64,000 nt of DNA, from positions 310,001 through 374,000 of the forward strand of contig JAKOUY010000031.1 in the NCBI GenBank assembly GCA_029782355.1, given 5' to 3'. Under the pieces are notes generated by a model that saw only the letters and a list, made by a program, of their open reading frames with translations, was not told where the DNA came from and did no database searches. This DNA is from Actinomycetes bacterium (GTDB lineage Bacteria; Actinomycetota; Acidimicrobiia; Acidimicrobiales; Ilumatobacteraceae). The position numbers and the translations under genes are program-made. Of this stretch, positions 16,659 to 24,878 are shown in pieces. How positions within the stretch are numbered: position 1 is the first letter of the stretch; every line of letters begins with the position of its first letter.

Positions 16659-17951
16659 GTGAGCGCTCCCACCCGACCGGACCGCCGCGTCACGTTGGCC
16701 GTGGCCACCTGGGGCCTGTTCGTCGCCCTGGCGCTGGTGATCTGCGGTGTCGGCATGTTCGGAACGGTGGTCGGCATCCGTTCCGCGGCGGGCGGGTTCT
16801 CCAACCTGACCATCGGCCTGATCGGTGCGGCGTACTACGCCGGGTTCCTGGTGGGCAGCACCCTCACGCTGCGCCGCCTGGCATCGGTGGGCCACATCCG
16901 GGTCTTCGCCGCCACCGCCTCGATGCTGGCGGCGACGATGCTGGTGGCCGGGCTGCGCCATGCCGCGGTGGTCTGGATCGTCTCCCGGCTGCTGTCTGGC
17001 GCGCTGGCCGCCAGCCTCTACGTCGTGGCCGAGTCGTGGCTCAACGGGTTGGCGACCGACGAGGTCCGCGGCCGGCTGCTCGGCGTCTACCTGGTGGTGA
17101 CCGGCGCGGCCTACGGCCTCGGACAGCTGTTGGCCGGATGGGTCGACCCGGCGACCCTGGCGGCCTTCGCCGTGGCCGCCATGCTCACCTGTCTCTCGGT
17201 GGCGCCGGTGGCCCTGTCCGAGGCGGCCGAGGCGCCACCGGTCGAGGACGGTCGTCGGGTGTCACTGCGGGCCCTGGCCACCATGGTGCCGACCGGTGTC
17301 GGCTCCGGCGTGCTCGTCGGGCTGACCCACGGCGCGTTCATCGCCTTGGCCGTGGTCTACGCAACCCGCCTGGGGCTCCGGCCGGCCGAGGCGGCGCGCT
17401 TCGCCGCGGCCTCCGGGGTCGGTGGAGTCGTGCTGCAGTGGCCCATCTCGGCCGCCTCCGATCAGCTCGACCGGCGCTTCGTCGGGACGTTCTCGGCCGT
17501 CGCTGCAGCGGCCGCCTGCGTGTGGCTGGTGATCGACGGCCCGGCCGGGTGGCGCGGGCTGGCGGCGATGTTCGTCATCGGCGGCTTCAGCCTGCCCCTG
17601 TACAGCATCGTCCTGGCCTACACCGCCGACTGGGTGGAACCGCATCTGGTCGGCGCGGCATCGTCACAGCTGGTGCTGCTGTACGGCATCGGGGCACTGG
17701 CCGGCCCGCTGATCGGCTCGCAGGCGATGGCCCATCTCGGCGCCTCGGGATACCCGTGGGCGCTGTTCGGCATGCACGTGGCGATCATCGTCTTCCTCGT
17801 CTACCGGATGTTCGCCTGGCGCTCGCCGATCGCCAAGATCGCCTGGAGCGAGGCGACGCTGTCCGCTCGGGCGTTCTTCGTGCCGGCCAACGTGGTGTGG
17901 ATGGGTCGGCGGCTGCACACCCGCGTCCGCCACCGTCGCCCGTCTCGGTGA
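16659..17951 (+). CDS. MFS transporter (YcaD-like)
   Basis: 430 aa with about twelve hydrophobic segments. The first half carries the MFS A-motif region (TLRRLASVGHIRVFA) and the AESWLN motif after helix 4, which is characteristic of the YcaD branch of the major facilitator superfamily. The C-terminal 40 residues are cytoplasmic and basic. Substrate is unknown. GTG 16659 is supported by TACGAT (16647-16652) 6 nt upstream. It shares a 62-bp promoter region with the formate dehydrogenase operon, which raises the possibility of a formate- or metal-related substrate, but nothing in the sequence proves this. Confidence 0.82.
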   Translation: MSAPTRPDRRVTLAVATWGLFVALALVICGVGMFGTVVGIRSAAGGFSNLTIGLIGAAYYAGFLVGSTLTLRRLASVGHIRVFAATASMLAATMLVAGLRHAAVVWIVSRLLSGALAASLYVVAESWLNGLATDEVRGRLLGVYLVVTGAAYGLGQLLAGWVDPATLAAFAVAAMLTCLSVAPVALSEAAEAPPVEDGRRVSLRALATMVPTGVGSGVLVGLTHGAFIALAVVYATRLGLRPAEAARFAAASGVGGVVLQWPISAASDQLDRRFVGTFSAVAAAAACVWLVIDGPAGWRGLAAMFVIGGFSLPLYSIVLAYTADWVEPHLVGAASSQLVLLYGIGALAGPLIGSQAMAHLGASGYPWALFGMHVAIIVFLVYRMFAWRSPIAKIAWSEATLSARAFFVPANVVWMGRRLHTRVRHRRPSR

Positions 17952-18011
17952 GCGAACCGCGTGCCGCTCACCACCGTCCAATGGTGCAAGGATGCGCACG
18001 AAGGAGCCCCG

Positions 18012-19781
18012 ATGACTCGACGTCCCTCGACCACGGTCGTGGCCGCACTGGCGATGGCCGGTGCCGGCCTGTTCGCCCCGGCGGCGGCCGCCACCGCACC
18101 GCCACCCCCGGCCGCGTCCGGCACCGCCGCGGTGGCGGCGCGGCTGGCCCCGGCCCTGCGCGCCGCCGGGTCGGGTGACAACGCCACCGTGGCGAGCTGC
18201 CCGGCCGGCGACGTGAGCGCGCTGATCGCCAAGGCCCCGGCCGCGCTCGGACTCGATCCGAACGGCACCAAGTCGCAGAAGGCCATCGCCGACCAGGGGT
18301 CGACGTCCATCTTCTGCACGTCGGCCGGACCCACCATCGGCGCCGTGGTCATGGGCCAGCCGTTCACCACCGACGTCGAGTCGGCCATCCGCGCGTCGAT
18401 CGCCAGCGTGTCCACGTCGGCCTCGGTGTCGCCCGCCCAACCGGTCGGCGCCGGCGCGATGGTCACCTACTGCGTGCGCGAGGCCGTCCCCACCGACTCG
18501 TTCTGCGCCGCGGTGTGGATGGATCGCGACGTTCTCTACGGCGTCGTGGCAACCGGGCCGTCGGCCAACGGCCGGCTGGTGGGCGAGTGGATGCTGGCCG
18601 TGCGAGACGATCTGACGGCGGCGATCCTGGCCAACGGCGGCGGTTCGTCGACGCCCGCCGGCGGCGACCTGGACACCACGGCGGCGGCGGCCGTGATGCG
18701 CGCCACGCTGCAGGCCGAAGGTCGATCCAACCCGGACCTGACCACCTGCCCGCTCGGCGCCGTGGCCGACTACCTGCCCAAGGCCCCTGCGGGTCTCGAC
18801 GTCGCCGGCGTGATCGAGCAGCCGCGCCAGTCGACCACCTCGACCGGCAGCGAGGTGGCGACGGTGATCTGCACCGCCGAAGGCGGCGGCAAGACCGTGT
18901 CGATCTACGTCGGCGAACCGTTCCCGAACGGGTTGAAGGCCGGCTTGGAGTCGATCCTCCCGTCGACGACGACGGCGTCGTTCAGCCCGGAACAGCCGGT
19001 GCGCGGCGGAACGCTGGTCACGTACTGCGCCACCGACAGCAAGTCCACCACCCAGAGCTACTGCGAAGCCGACTGGGCCAACGACGAGATCGACTTCGCC
19101 ATCGCCGTGGCGCCATCGGGCGTGACCGGCCAGCAGGTCGGTGACTGGCTCCTCGCCGTGCTCGACGACCTGGTCGCCGCGACCGCCGCATCCGGTTCCG
19201 GGACGGCGACCCCTGGCACGGCCGTGGCCGAGTCGGTGCTCGACACCGCGCAGGCCGCGGCCGGCGCGCAGGCGGCCGTGGCCGCCGCCGCCACCGAGGC
19301 CAACCAGCGCAACGGCGGTTCGCTGTCGAGTTGCCCGTTGCTGGACGTCCGTCAGGTCGTCGCCGCAGCGCCGGCCTCGTTCGACCGCAGTGCGCTCGGC
19401 ACGGAGGTGTCTGCCGCCTACCTGCACCCGGGCGACCTGGAAGGTCCGCTGTGCCTGCTGCGCAACCCGAGCGGGGCCAGCATCGCCTGGATGGTGTCCA
19501 AGCCGTTCCCCGGTGGCGGGCACGCCGAGGCCGAGGCGCTCTCCAAGGGGCTGAAGCTGTCCTTCGAGCCCGACCGGGATCACCGCGGCGGCACGATCGT
19601 CACCTACTGCGCGGCGAACCCGGACGGGTCGCAGCAGTTCTGCGACGCGGCCTGGTCGAACGCCGAGCTCAACGTCGAGCTGCAGGTGCTGTCCAAGACG
19701 GTCACCCCGGCGGAGGTCACCGCCTGGCTGGTGGCGATGCTGGAGCCGTCGGTTCGCCAGATCGCCACCGCCGGCGGCTGA
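18012..19781 (+). CDS. secreted protein of three repeated four-cysteine modules
   Basis: 589 aa. A signal peptide (about residues 1-27, cleaved near AAAATA) is followed by a Pro/Ala linker and three homologous modules at about 58-205, 240-392 and 436-585. Each has C-x(38-40)-C-x51-C-x(10-11)-C, with cysteines 63/102/154/165, 246/287/339/351 and 441/481/533/544. Shared signatures are a (S/T)CP start, G-P-F before the long helix, an aromatic-C motif VTYC and a tryptophan after the fourth cysteine. The pattern suggests two disulfides per module. I recognise no family. Start ATG 18012 has AAGGAG at 18001-18006. Likely extracellular or cell-wall located. Confidence 0.8.
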   Translation: MTRRPSTTVVAALAMAGAGLFAPAAAATAPPPPAASGTAAVAARLAPALRAAGSGDNATVASCPAGDVSALIAKAPAALGLDPNGTKSQKAIADQGSTSIFCTSAGPTIGAVVMGQPFTTDVESAIRASIASVSTSASVSPAQPVGAGAMVTYCVREAVPTDSFCAAVWMDRDVLYGVVATGPSANGRLVGEWMLAVRDDLTAAILANGGGSSTPAGGDLDTTAAAAVMRATLQAEGRSNPDLTTCPLGAVADYLPKAPAGLDVAGVIEQPRQSTTSTGSEVATVICTAEGGGKTVSIYVGEPFPNGLKAGLESILPSTTTASFSPEQPVRGGTLVTYCATDSKSTTQSYCEADWANDEIDFAIAVAPSGVTGQQVGDWLLAVLDDLVAATAASGSGTATPGTAVAESVLDTAQAAAGAQAAVAAAATEANQRNGGSLSSCPLLDVRQVVAAAPASFDRSALGTEVSAAYLHPGDLEGPLCLLRNPSGASIAWMVSKPFPGGGHAEAEALSKGLKLSFEPDRDHRGGTIVTYCAANPDGSQQFCDAAWSNAELNVELQVLSKTVTPAEVTAWLVAMLEPSVRQIATAGG

Positions 19782-19790
19782 ACCGCTGGG

Positions 19791-20207
19791 TCAGTCCTCG
19801 GCCATCGACCCGGCCGGGCGGGCGCCGTCGAGGTACTCGACCAGCTCGACCAGGTAGCCGTCGGGGTCGAGGACGAACCCGACCTTCACCGGCCACCGCT
19901 CCAGGCGCTCGGGGGCCATCGTCGACTCGTACCCGGCGGCCACGACGGCGTCGTGCACGGCCTGGCAGTCGTCGACGATCATGTAGATCTTCCACAGGGC
20001 GTTGCCGTGGTCGATCGGCTGGACGTCGTCGTGCCGGTAGGCCAGCTGCAGACGCCCGCCCGCCGTATCGTGGGCGAGGACGCACTCGTTGACCCCGGGG
20101 ATGTCGGTGCGACTCTGCTCACGCAAGCCGATGAGGTCGCGGTAGTAGGCGACCGACCGCTCCAGGTCGCTGACGTAGATGCAGTACTGACCGACGCGTG
20201 ATGCCAT
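19791..20207 (-). CDS. VOC/glyoxalase I-like protein
   Basis: 138 aa single vicinal-oxygen-chelate protein. It starts with GQYCIYVSDLERSVAYYRDLIGL. Candidate metal ligands are Q7 or a neighbouring residue, E41 (NECVLAH) and E in DPDGYLVELVEY. The C-terminal DPDGYLVELVEY is the classical glyoxalase ending. Lactoylglutathione lyase activity is possible, but actinobacteria lack glutathione, so another thiol or a different substrate is likely. It ends 9 bp from the convergent secreted protein gene and begins 9 bp downstream of folD. Confidence 0.82.
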   Translation of the reverse strand: MASRVGQYCIYVSDLERSVAYYRDLIGLREQSRTDIPGVNECVLAHDTAGGRLQLAYRHDDVQPIDHGNALWKIYMIVDDCQAVHDAVVAAGYESTMAPERLERWPVKVGFVLDPDGYLVELVEYLDGARPAGSMAED

Positions 20208-20216
20208 GCGCCATGC

Positions 20217-21068
20217 TTAGTCGGCGAAGGCCCCCAGCATGCGAGCCGCAGCCAACGTGTTCTCCATCAGGCAGGCGATGGTCATCGGTCCGGTGCCACC
20301 CGGCATGGGCGTGAGCGCACCCGCCACCGCCGAGACGCTCTCGAAGTCGACGTCGCCGACGATGCCCGACGCCGTGCGACTGATGCCCACGTCGAGCACG
20401 GCGGCGCCCGGCTTGACGTGCGCCGCGGTGATCATCCTGGCCTGCCCGGCCGCGGCCACCAGGATGTCGGCCTCGCGGCACACCTCGACCAGGTCGCGGG
20501 TGCGCGAGTGGGCCAAGGTCACCGTGGCGTCGACCCCCTTGCGTCCGAGCAGCAGCACCTGGGGCAGGCCGACCAACGTCGAACGCCCGACCACGACGGC
20601 ACGGCGGCCGGCGGTGGGGATGTCGTAGCGCTCCAACAGGCGCATGACGCCGAGCGGGGTGCAGCCGACGTGGCCCGGCAGACCGCGCACCAGACGACCC
20701 ATGGAGACCTCGGTCAGCCCATCGACGTCCTTCTGGTAGGGGATCAGCGCCAGCACCGGCTCGGGATCGAGCCCGTCGGGAAGTGGGAGCTGGCAGAGGA
20801 TGCCGTGCACCGTGGGATCGGCGGCCAGGCCGGCGACCGTGTCCTCGACCTCGGCCTGCGTGGCCGAGGCCGGCAGCTCGACCTGCTTGCTGATCATGCC
20901 GGCAGCAGCGGCCATCTTGTGCTTGTTGCGCACGTAGATCTGGCTCGGCTTGTCGTCGCCGACCAGCACCGTGGCCAGGCAGACCGGTGGCGAGCCGGCG
21001 GCCTCGATCCGCTGGCGCAACTCGGCGACCAGTTGGTCGCGCAGGGCGACGCCGTCGAGCAGCTTCAC
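20217..21068 (-). CDS. folD: methylene-THF dehydrogenase / methenyl-THF cyclohydrolase FolD
   Basis: 283 aa. FolD interconverts 5,10-methylene-, methenyl- and 10-formyl-THF with NADP. Motifs: YVRNKHKMA with the catalytic lysine, GILCQLPLPDGLD, KDVDGL, CTPLGVMRLL, the Rossmann segment VVVGRSTLVGLPQ, AHSRT, and the C-terminal PMPGGTGPMT. The usual GRSxxVGxP lysine after VG is leucine here. The GTG start at 21068 overlaps the stop of fhs (GTGA), so the frame upstream of it is a shadow of fhs. FolD and Fhs act in consecutive steps of C1 metabolism. Confidence 0.92.
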   Translation of the reverse strand: MKLLDGVALRDQLVAELRQRIEAAGSPPVCLATVLVGDDKPSQIYVRNKHKMAAAAGMISKQVELPASATQAEVEDTVAGLAADPTVHGILCQLPLPDGLDPEPVLALIPYQKDVDGLTEVSMGRLVRGLPGHVGCTPLGVMRLLERYDIPTAGRRAVVVGRSTLVGLPQVLLLGRKGVDATVTLAHSRTRDLVEVCREADILVAAAGQARMITAAHVKPGAAVLDVGISRTASGIVGDVDFESVSAVAGALTPMPGGTGPMTIACLMENTLAAARMLGAFAD

Positions 21069-22762
21069 GACAGGCCCACGATCTCGCCGTGCTCGTCGAG
21101 ATCGATGTGAGCCGCAGCCGGATCGGTGCCCAGGCCCGGCATGGTCATCATGTCGCCGCAGATCGGGTAGACGAACCCGGCGCCGACGCTGGCGCGCACC
21201 TCGCGGACGTTGACGGTGTGCCCGGTTGGTGCCCCCTTCAGCGTCGGGTCGGAGCTGATCGACAGGTGGGTCTTGGCGATGCACACCGGCAGACGGCCGA
21301 AGCCGTTGCGCTCGTAGCGGTCCAGTTGGGTGTTGGCCGCGGCCGTGTAGGTGACCGCGCCGGCGCCGTACACCTTGGTGGCCACCGCCTCGATCTTCTG
21401 CTTCAGCGTGGCGTCGTCCGGATAGGCGAACTGGAAGTTGCTGGGCTCGTCGCAGGCCTCGACCACGGCGCGGCACAGGTCGACCGCCCCGGCTCCGCCG
21501 TCGGAGAAGTGGGTCGAGACGGCGACGCGAGCGCCCAGCGACTCGGCGATCTCGCGGATCGCCTGGTGCTCGCTCGGGTGATCGCCGGGGAAGGCGTTGA
21601 CCGCCACCACCGGGGAGACACCGTGCAGCTTGACGTTCTCGATCTGCTTGATCAGGTTGGCGGCCCCGGCGTGCACGTCGTCGGGATTCTCGGCCAGCAG
21701 GGCCTCGGGCAGCGGCTTGCCGGCGACGATCTTGAACTTGCCGCTGTGCGCCTTGAGCGCTCGCACCGTGGCCACCAGCACTGCGGCATCGGGGGCCATG
21801 CCCGAGTTGCGGCACTTGATGTTGAAGAAGCGCTCGGCACCCATGTCGGCGCCGAACCCGGCCTCGGTGACCAGGTAGTCCCCGCAGTGGATCCCGATCC
21901 GGTCACCGATGATCGAGGAGTTGCCGTGGGCGATGTTGCCGAACGGCCCGGCGTGGACGATCACCGGGGTGTGCTCGAGGGTCTGCAGCAGGTTGGGCTT
22001 CAGCGCCTCGCGCAGGATCACGGCCATCGAGCCGGCGGCGTGCAGCTGCTCGGCGGTCACCGGCTCGTCGTGCTTCGTGTAGCCGACCACGATCCGGCCC
22101 AGCCGGGCGCGCAGGTCCTCCAGCGAGGTCGACAGGGCCAGCACGGCCATCACCTCGCTGGCCGCGGTGATGTCGAAGCCGGTCTGGCGGGGAACGCCGT
22201 CGAGCCGTCCACCGAGGCCGACGATGATGTTGCGCAGCGCCCGGTCGTTGACGTCGAGCACCCGCCGCCAGGTGATGTTGCTCAGCTCCAGACCGAGGGC
22301 GTTGCCCTGGAACAGGTGGTTGTCGACCATCGCGCTGAGCAGGTTGTGCGCTGCGGTGACGGCGTGGAAGTCGCCGGTCAGGTGCAGGTTGAGCAGCTCC
22401 ATCGGGATCACCTGGCTGTAGCCGCCACCGGCCGCGCCACCCTTGATGCCGAAGGTCGGTCCCATCGAGGGCTGGCGCAGGCTGAGCACGGCGCGCTTGC
22501 CGATGTGGCTCATCCCCTGGCCGATCCCCACCGACGTGGTGGTCTTGCCCTCGCCCAGCGGCGTCGGGGTGATCGCCGTGACCACCACGTACTTGGCCCT
22601 CGGCCGATCGGCCAGCGCGTCCACCGCCTCCAACCGGATCTTGGCGACGTCGTCGCCGTGGGTCTCGATCAGGCTGGCGTCGATGCCCATCGCCGCGGCG
22701 ATCTCGGTGATCGGCTTCGGGGCGACGGAACGGGCGATCTCTAGGTCACTGGGGAAGCTCAC
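21065..22762 (-). CDS. fhs: formate-tetrahydrofolate ligase
   Basis: 565 aa. It ligates formate to THF using ATP, giving 10-formyl-THF. The ATP P-loop is TPTPLGEGKTTTSVG; LRQPSMGPTFGIKGGAAGGG and LTGDFHAVTAAHNLL are highly conserved family blocks, and VRASVGAGFVYPICG closes the protein. Length is typical. GTG 22762 is the start, with CAAGAT 8 nt upstream. Together with folD (overlapping, downstream) and the formate dehydrogenase 6 kb away it links formate to the folate pool. A 26-bp imperfect palindrome 42-67 bp upstream of the start is a possible operator. Confidence 0.95.
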   Translation of the reverse strand: MSFPSDLEIARSVAPKPITEIAAAMGIDASLIETHGDDVAKIRLEAVDALADRPRAKYVVVTAITPTPLGEGKTTTSVGIGQGMSHIGKRAVLSLRQPSMGPTFGIKGGAAGGGYSQVIPMELLNLHLTGDFHAVTAAHNLLSAMVDNHLFQGNALGLELSNITWRRVLDVNDRALRNIIVGLGGRLDGVPRQTGFDITAASEVMAVLALSTSLEDLRARLGRIVVGYTKHDEPVTAEQLHAAGSMAVILREALKPNLLQTLEHTPVIVHAGPFGNIAHGNSSIIGDRIGIHCGDYLVTEAGFGADMGAERFFNIKCRNSGMAPDAAVLVATVRALKAHSGKFKIVAGKPLPEALLAENPDDVHAGAANLIKQIENVKLHGVSPVVAVNAFPGDHPSEHQAIREIAESLGARVAVSTHFSDGGAGAVDLCRAVVEACDEPSNFQFAYPDDATLKQKIEAVATKVYGAGAVTYTAAANTQLDRYERNGFGRLPVCIAKTHLSISSDPTLKGAPTGHTVNVREVRASVGAGFVYPICGDMMTMPGLGTDPAAAHIDLDEHGEIVGLS

Positions 22763-22803
22763 GGCCTGGCATCTTGCCAGCTTTTCGGGTGGCAGCGTGA
22801 CGC

Positions 22804-22829
22804 ATTCCCGGATCGATCGTTCCAGGAAT
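22804..22829. promoter_or_regulatory. 26-bp imperfect palindrome upstream of fhs-folD
   Basis: ATTCCCGGATCGA is followed by its near-inverse TCGTTCCAGGAAT; 22 of 26 positions are symmetric, with CGATCG at the centre. It lies 42-67 bp before the GTG of fhs, at the upstream edge of the promoter. It could be an operator for fhs-folD or part of a terminator for the hydrolase gene. Confidence 0.5.
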
Positions 22830-22845
22830 GCACGCCTCGGCGTGC
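22830..22845 (-). terminator. short hairpin after the TAP-like hydrolase gene
   Basis: GCACGCC, two bases, then GGCGTGC form a 7-bp stem 8 nt beyond the hydrolase stop. No T-run follows, so termination would have to be of the GC-hairpin type often proposed for actinobacteria. Confidence 0.4.
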
Positions 22846-22852
22846 GCCGGGT

Positions 22853-24838
22853 TCAGTTCGCCAGCGAGGCCAGGAGGACCACCGTGCGGTCACCGGGGAC
22901 GTCGGCCTTGGCCGAGGACAGCTCGGCGCTGTCGAAGGCCCTCGGGCCCAACGCGGCGACCACGAAGATCGAGCCGTCCGGAGCGACGAAGGAGACCGCC
23001 GTCGTGTCGGTGATGCCCAGGTCACGCTCGGCGACCTTGCGGAAGGTGCCCGGCAGGGCACTCACGTAGGCCCGGGTTGCGGCGGCGACGTCGAGGCTGG
23101 TGACGTGGACCTCGCTGTAGCTGTTGGTCGGTTCCAGACCGAGCGCGGCCACCACGCTGGGGAGCGCGACCACCGGACCGACGCCGGCCGGCTGCGGCAC
23201 GGTCGACCACCACGACGGCCGGCTGAGCGTCGGATCGGGCGCGCACGTCGGGCTCCCGATGGGCAGCTGGCCGTCGGCCAGCACCGCCGCTTCCAGATCG
23301 GTCACGCAGCTCGAGGTCAGCAGTTGGCCGTGCCCCTCGCCGGTGAAGGTGACCAGCCGCGCCGACGGCCCCATGGCGGCGGTCATCTCCGTCGCCCAGC
23401 GGATGGGCGTGGCCGGATCGTTGGTCCCGCCGACCACCAGGATCGGCGCGCTGGCGTCGTAGTGCACCTGCACCTCGGCCGCGGCGCCGGGAACGAGGGC
23501 CGGACACTCCGGGGCGGTTTCGCGGCGCAGCCCGTCGAGGGTCAGGTCCCCGCCGAGCAGCGGTGCCTGCCGGTGGATGGTGGCCAGCAGGCCGGGGAGG
23601 TCCGCCGGTGGCGGGAGCTCGAAGCCGCTGGCACAGGCGATGACCGGGTTCGACTGGCGGATGGAGGCGTACGAGCCGTCCGGGCGTCGCTCGTTGTAGC
23701 GGTCGGCGATGGCCAGGAGGGCGGCCCCGTCGCCGGACTCCGCCTTGGCCAGGGCCGAGCCCAGCGCGGCCCACTCGGACGTGGCGTACAGCGAGGCGGT
23801 CGTCGCCCGCCACAGGACGACCTGGTTCACCGGCCGGCCGGTCACGGTGAGCGGGTGGGCGTCGAGTCGGTGGCGCAACGCGGTCCATCGGGCGGCGACG
23901 TCGGGGGCGTGGAAGGCGCAGGACGGGTCGGTCCGGCACCACTGGATCCAGTTGCGCAAGGCACCTTCGAACCCGACCAGCTGGGTCAGGACCTGCTGCT
24001 CGGGCGTGTCGCCGTTGGGCTCGTAGGCGCTGTCCAGCACCATCGCTCGGACCCGGTCGGGGAACAGGGTGGCGTAGACCGCACCCAGATAGGTGCCGTA
24101 GGAAACGCCGAGGAAGCTGAGCTGCTCGTCCCCCAAGGCCGCCCGGATGTCGTCCATGTCGCGGGCGGTCTCGGCGGTGGAGTAGTGGCGCAGGGTGTCT
24201 CCGTACCGGGCGTGACACGCCGCGGCGAAGCGATCGTTGCTGGACTCCAACGCCTGCGTGGCGGCCGGGGTGTCCGGCGTGTCGTCGAGCACCAGTTCGC
24301 GGTCGAGCCAGGCGCCGTCGACGCACGTGATCGCCCCGCTTCGATCCACCCCGCGTGGATCGAAGCCGACCACGTCGAAGTGCTCGAGCCCGAGGCGCCG
24401 CTGGATGTACGGCCCGGAGTTGGCGATCGGGTTCCACCCCGACCCACCCGGCCCGCCCGGGTTGAACAGCACTGCCCCCTGGCGGGACAACCGGGCCGGG
24501 GCGCGCACCAGCGCCAGGTCGAGGTGCCCCGCGGTGGGCGAGGCGTGGTCGATCGGGACCGAGAGCGTGGCGCACTCGACGCCGTCCAGTGTCGTGCCCT
24601 GGTCGACGCACGGTCCCCAGTCGAGCGGCGCGGGGGCCGCGCTGGTGGCCACCGGTGAGGTGGCCGATGGGGGTGCGGTCGGCGCCGCCGGGGCCGGGAC
24701 CGGAGCGGACGGGGCCGGAGCGGACGGGGCCGGGGCCGGTGGCGTGGGAGGCGGCGTCGTGGCCGCCACCGGCCCGGCGCCCACACCGGCGAGCGCCAGC
24801 GTGGCGAGCACGGTGCGGCGGGCGGACGAGCAGCGCAT
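22853..24838 (-). CDS. exported alpha/beta hydrolase, TAP-like (S33 peptidase family)
   Basis: 661 aa. A signal peptide (about 1-26) is followed by a long Pro/Ala linker to residue 70. The hydrolase core has the oxyanion region NPGGPGGSG, the nucleophile serine in LGVSYGTYLG, an aspartate in GGTNDPATPIRWA and a histidine in GEGHGQL. The TAP C-terminal domain follows, as in SlpD/E and mycobacterial tripeptidyl aminopeptidases. After the core is an extra region of about 130 residues, more than usual, that I do not recognise. ATG 24838 has TACGGT (24850-24845) 6 nt upstream. Probably an extracellular peptidase or esterase. Confidence 0.85.
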   Translation of the reverse strand: MRCSSARRTVLATLALAGVGAGPVAATTPPPTPPAPAPSAPAPSAPVPAPAAPTAPPSATSPVATSAAPAPLDWGPCVDQGTTLDGVECATLSVPIDHASPTAGHLDLALVRAPARLSRQGAVLFNPGGPGGSGWNPIANSGPYIQRRLGLEHFDVVGFDPRGVDRSGAITCVDGAWLDRELVLDDTPDTPAATQALESSNDRFAAACHARYGDTLRHYSTAETARDMDDIRAALGDEQLSFLGVSYGTYLGAVYATLFPDRVRAMVLDSAYEPNGDTPEQQVLTQLVGFEGALRNWIQWCRTDPSCAFHAPDVAARWTALRHRLDAHPLTVTGRPVNQVVLWRATTASLYATSEWAALGSALAKAESGDGAALLAIADRYNERRPDGSYASIRQSNPVIACASGFELPPPADLPGLLATIHRQAPLLGGDLTLDGLRRETAPECPALVPGAAAEVQVHYDASAPILVVGGTNDPATPIRWATEMTAAMGPSARLVTFTGEGHGQLLTSSCVTDLEAAVLADGQLPIGSPTCAPDPTLSRPSWWSTVPQPAGVGPVVALPSVVAALGLEPTNSYSEVHVTSLDVAAATRAYVSALPGTFRKVAERDLGITDTTAVSFVAPDGSIFVVAALGPRAFDSAELSSAKADVPGDRTVVLLASLAN

Positions 24839-24878
24839 CAGCGCACCGTACCGAGTCCGACCCGACCGCGGGTGGCGC

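Noticed and set aside
22766-22780. Hairpin CTGGCA-TCT-TGCCAG followed by CTTTTC as an intrinsic terminator
   Set aside because: No plus-strand gene ends here. The hairpin lies just before the fhs GTG, and its sequence includes the likely -10 of fhs.
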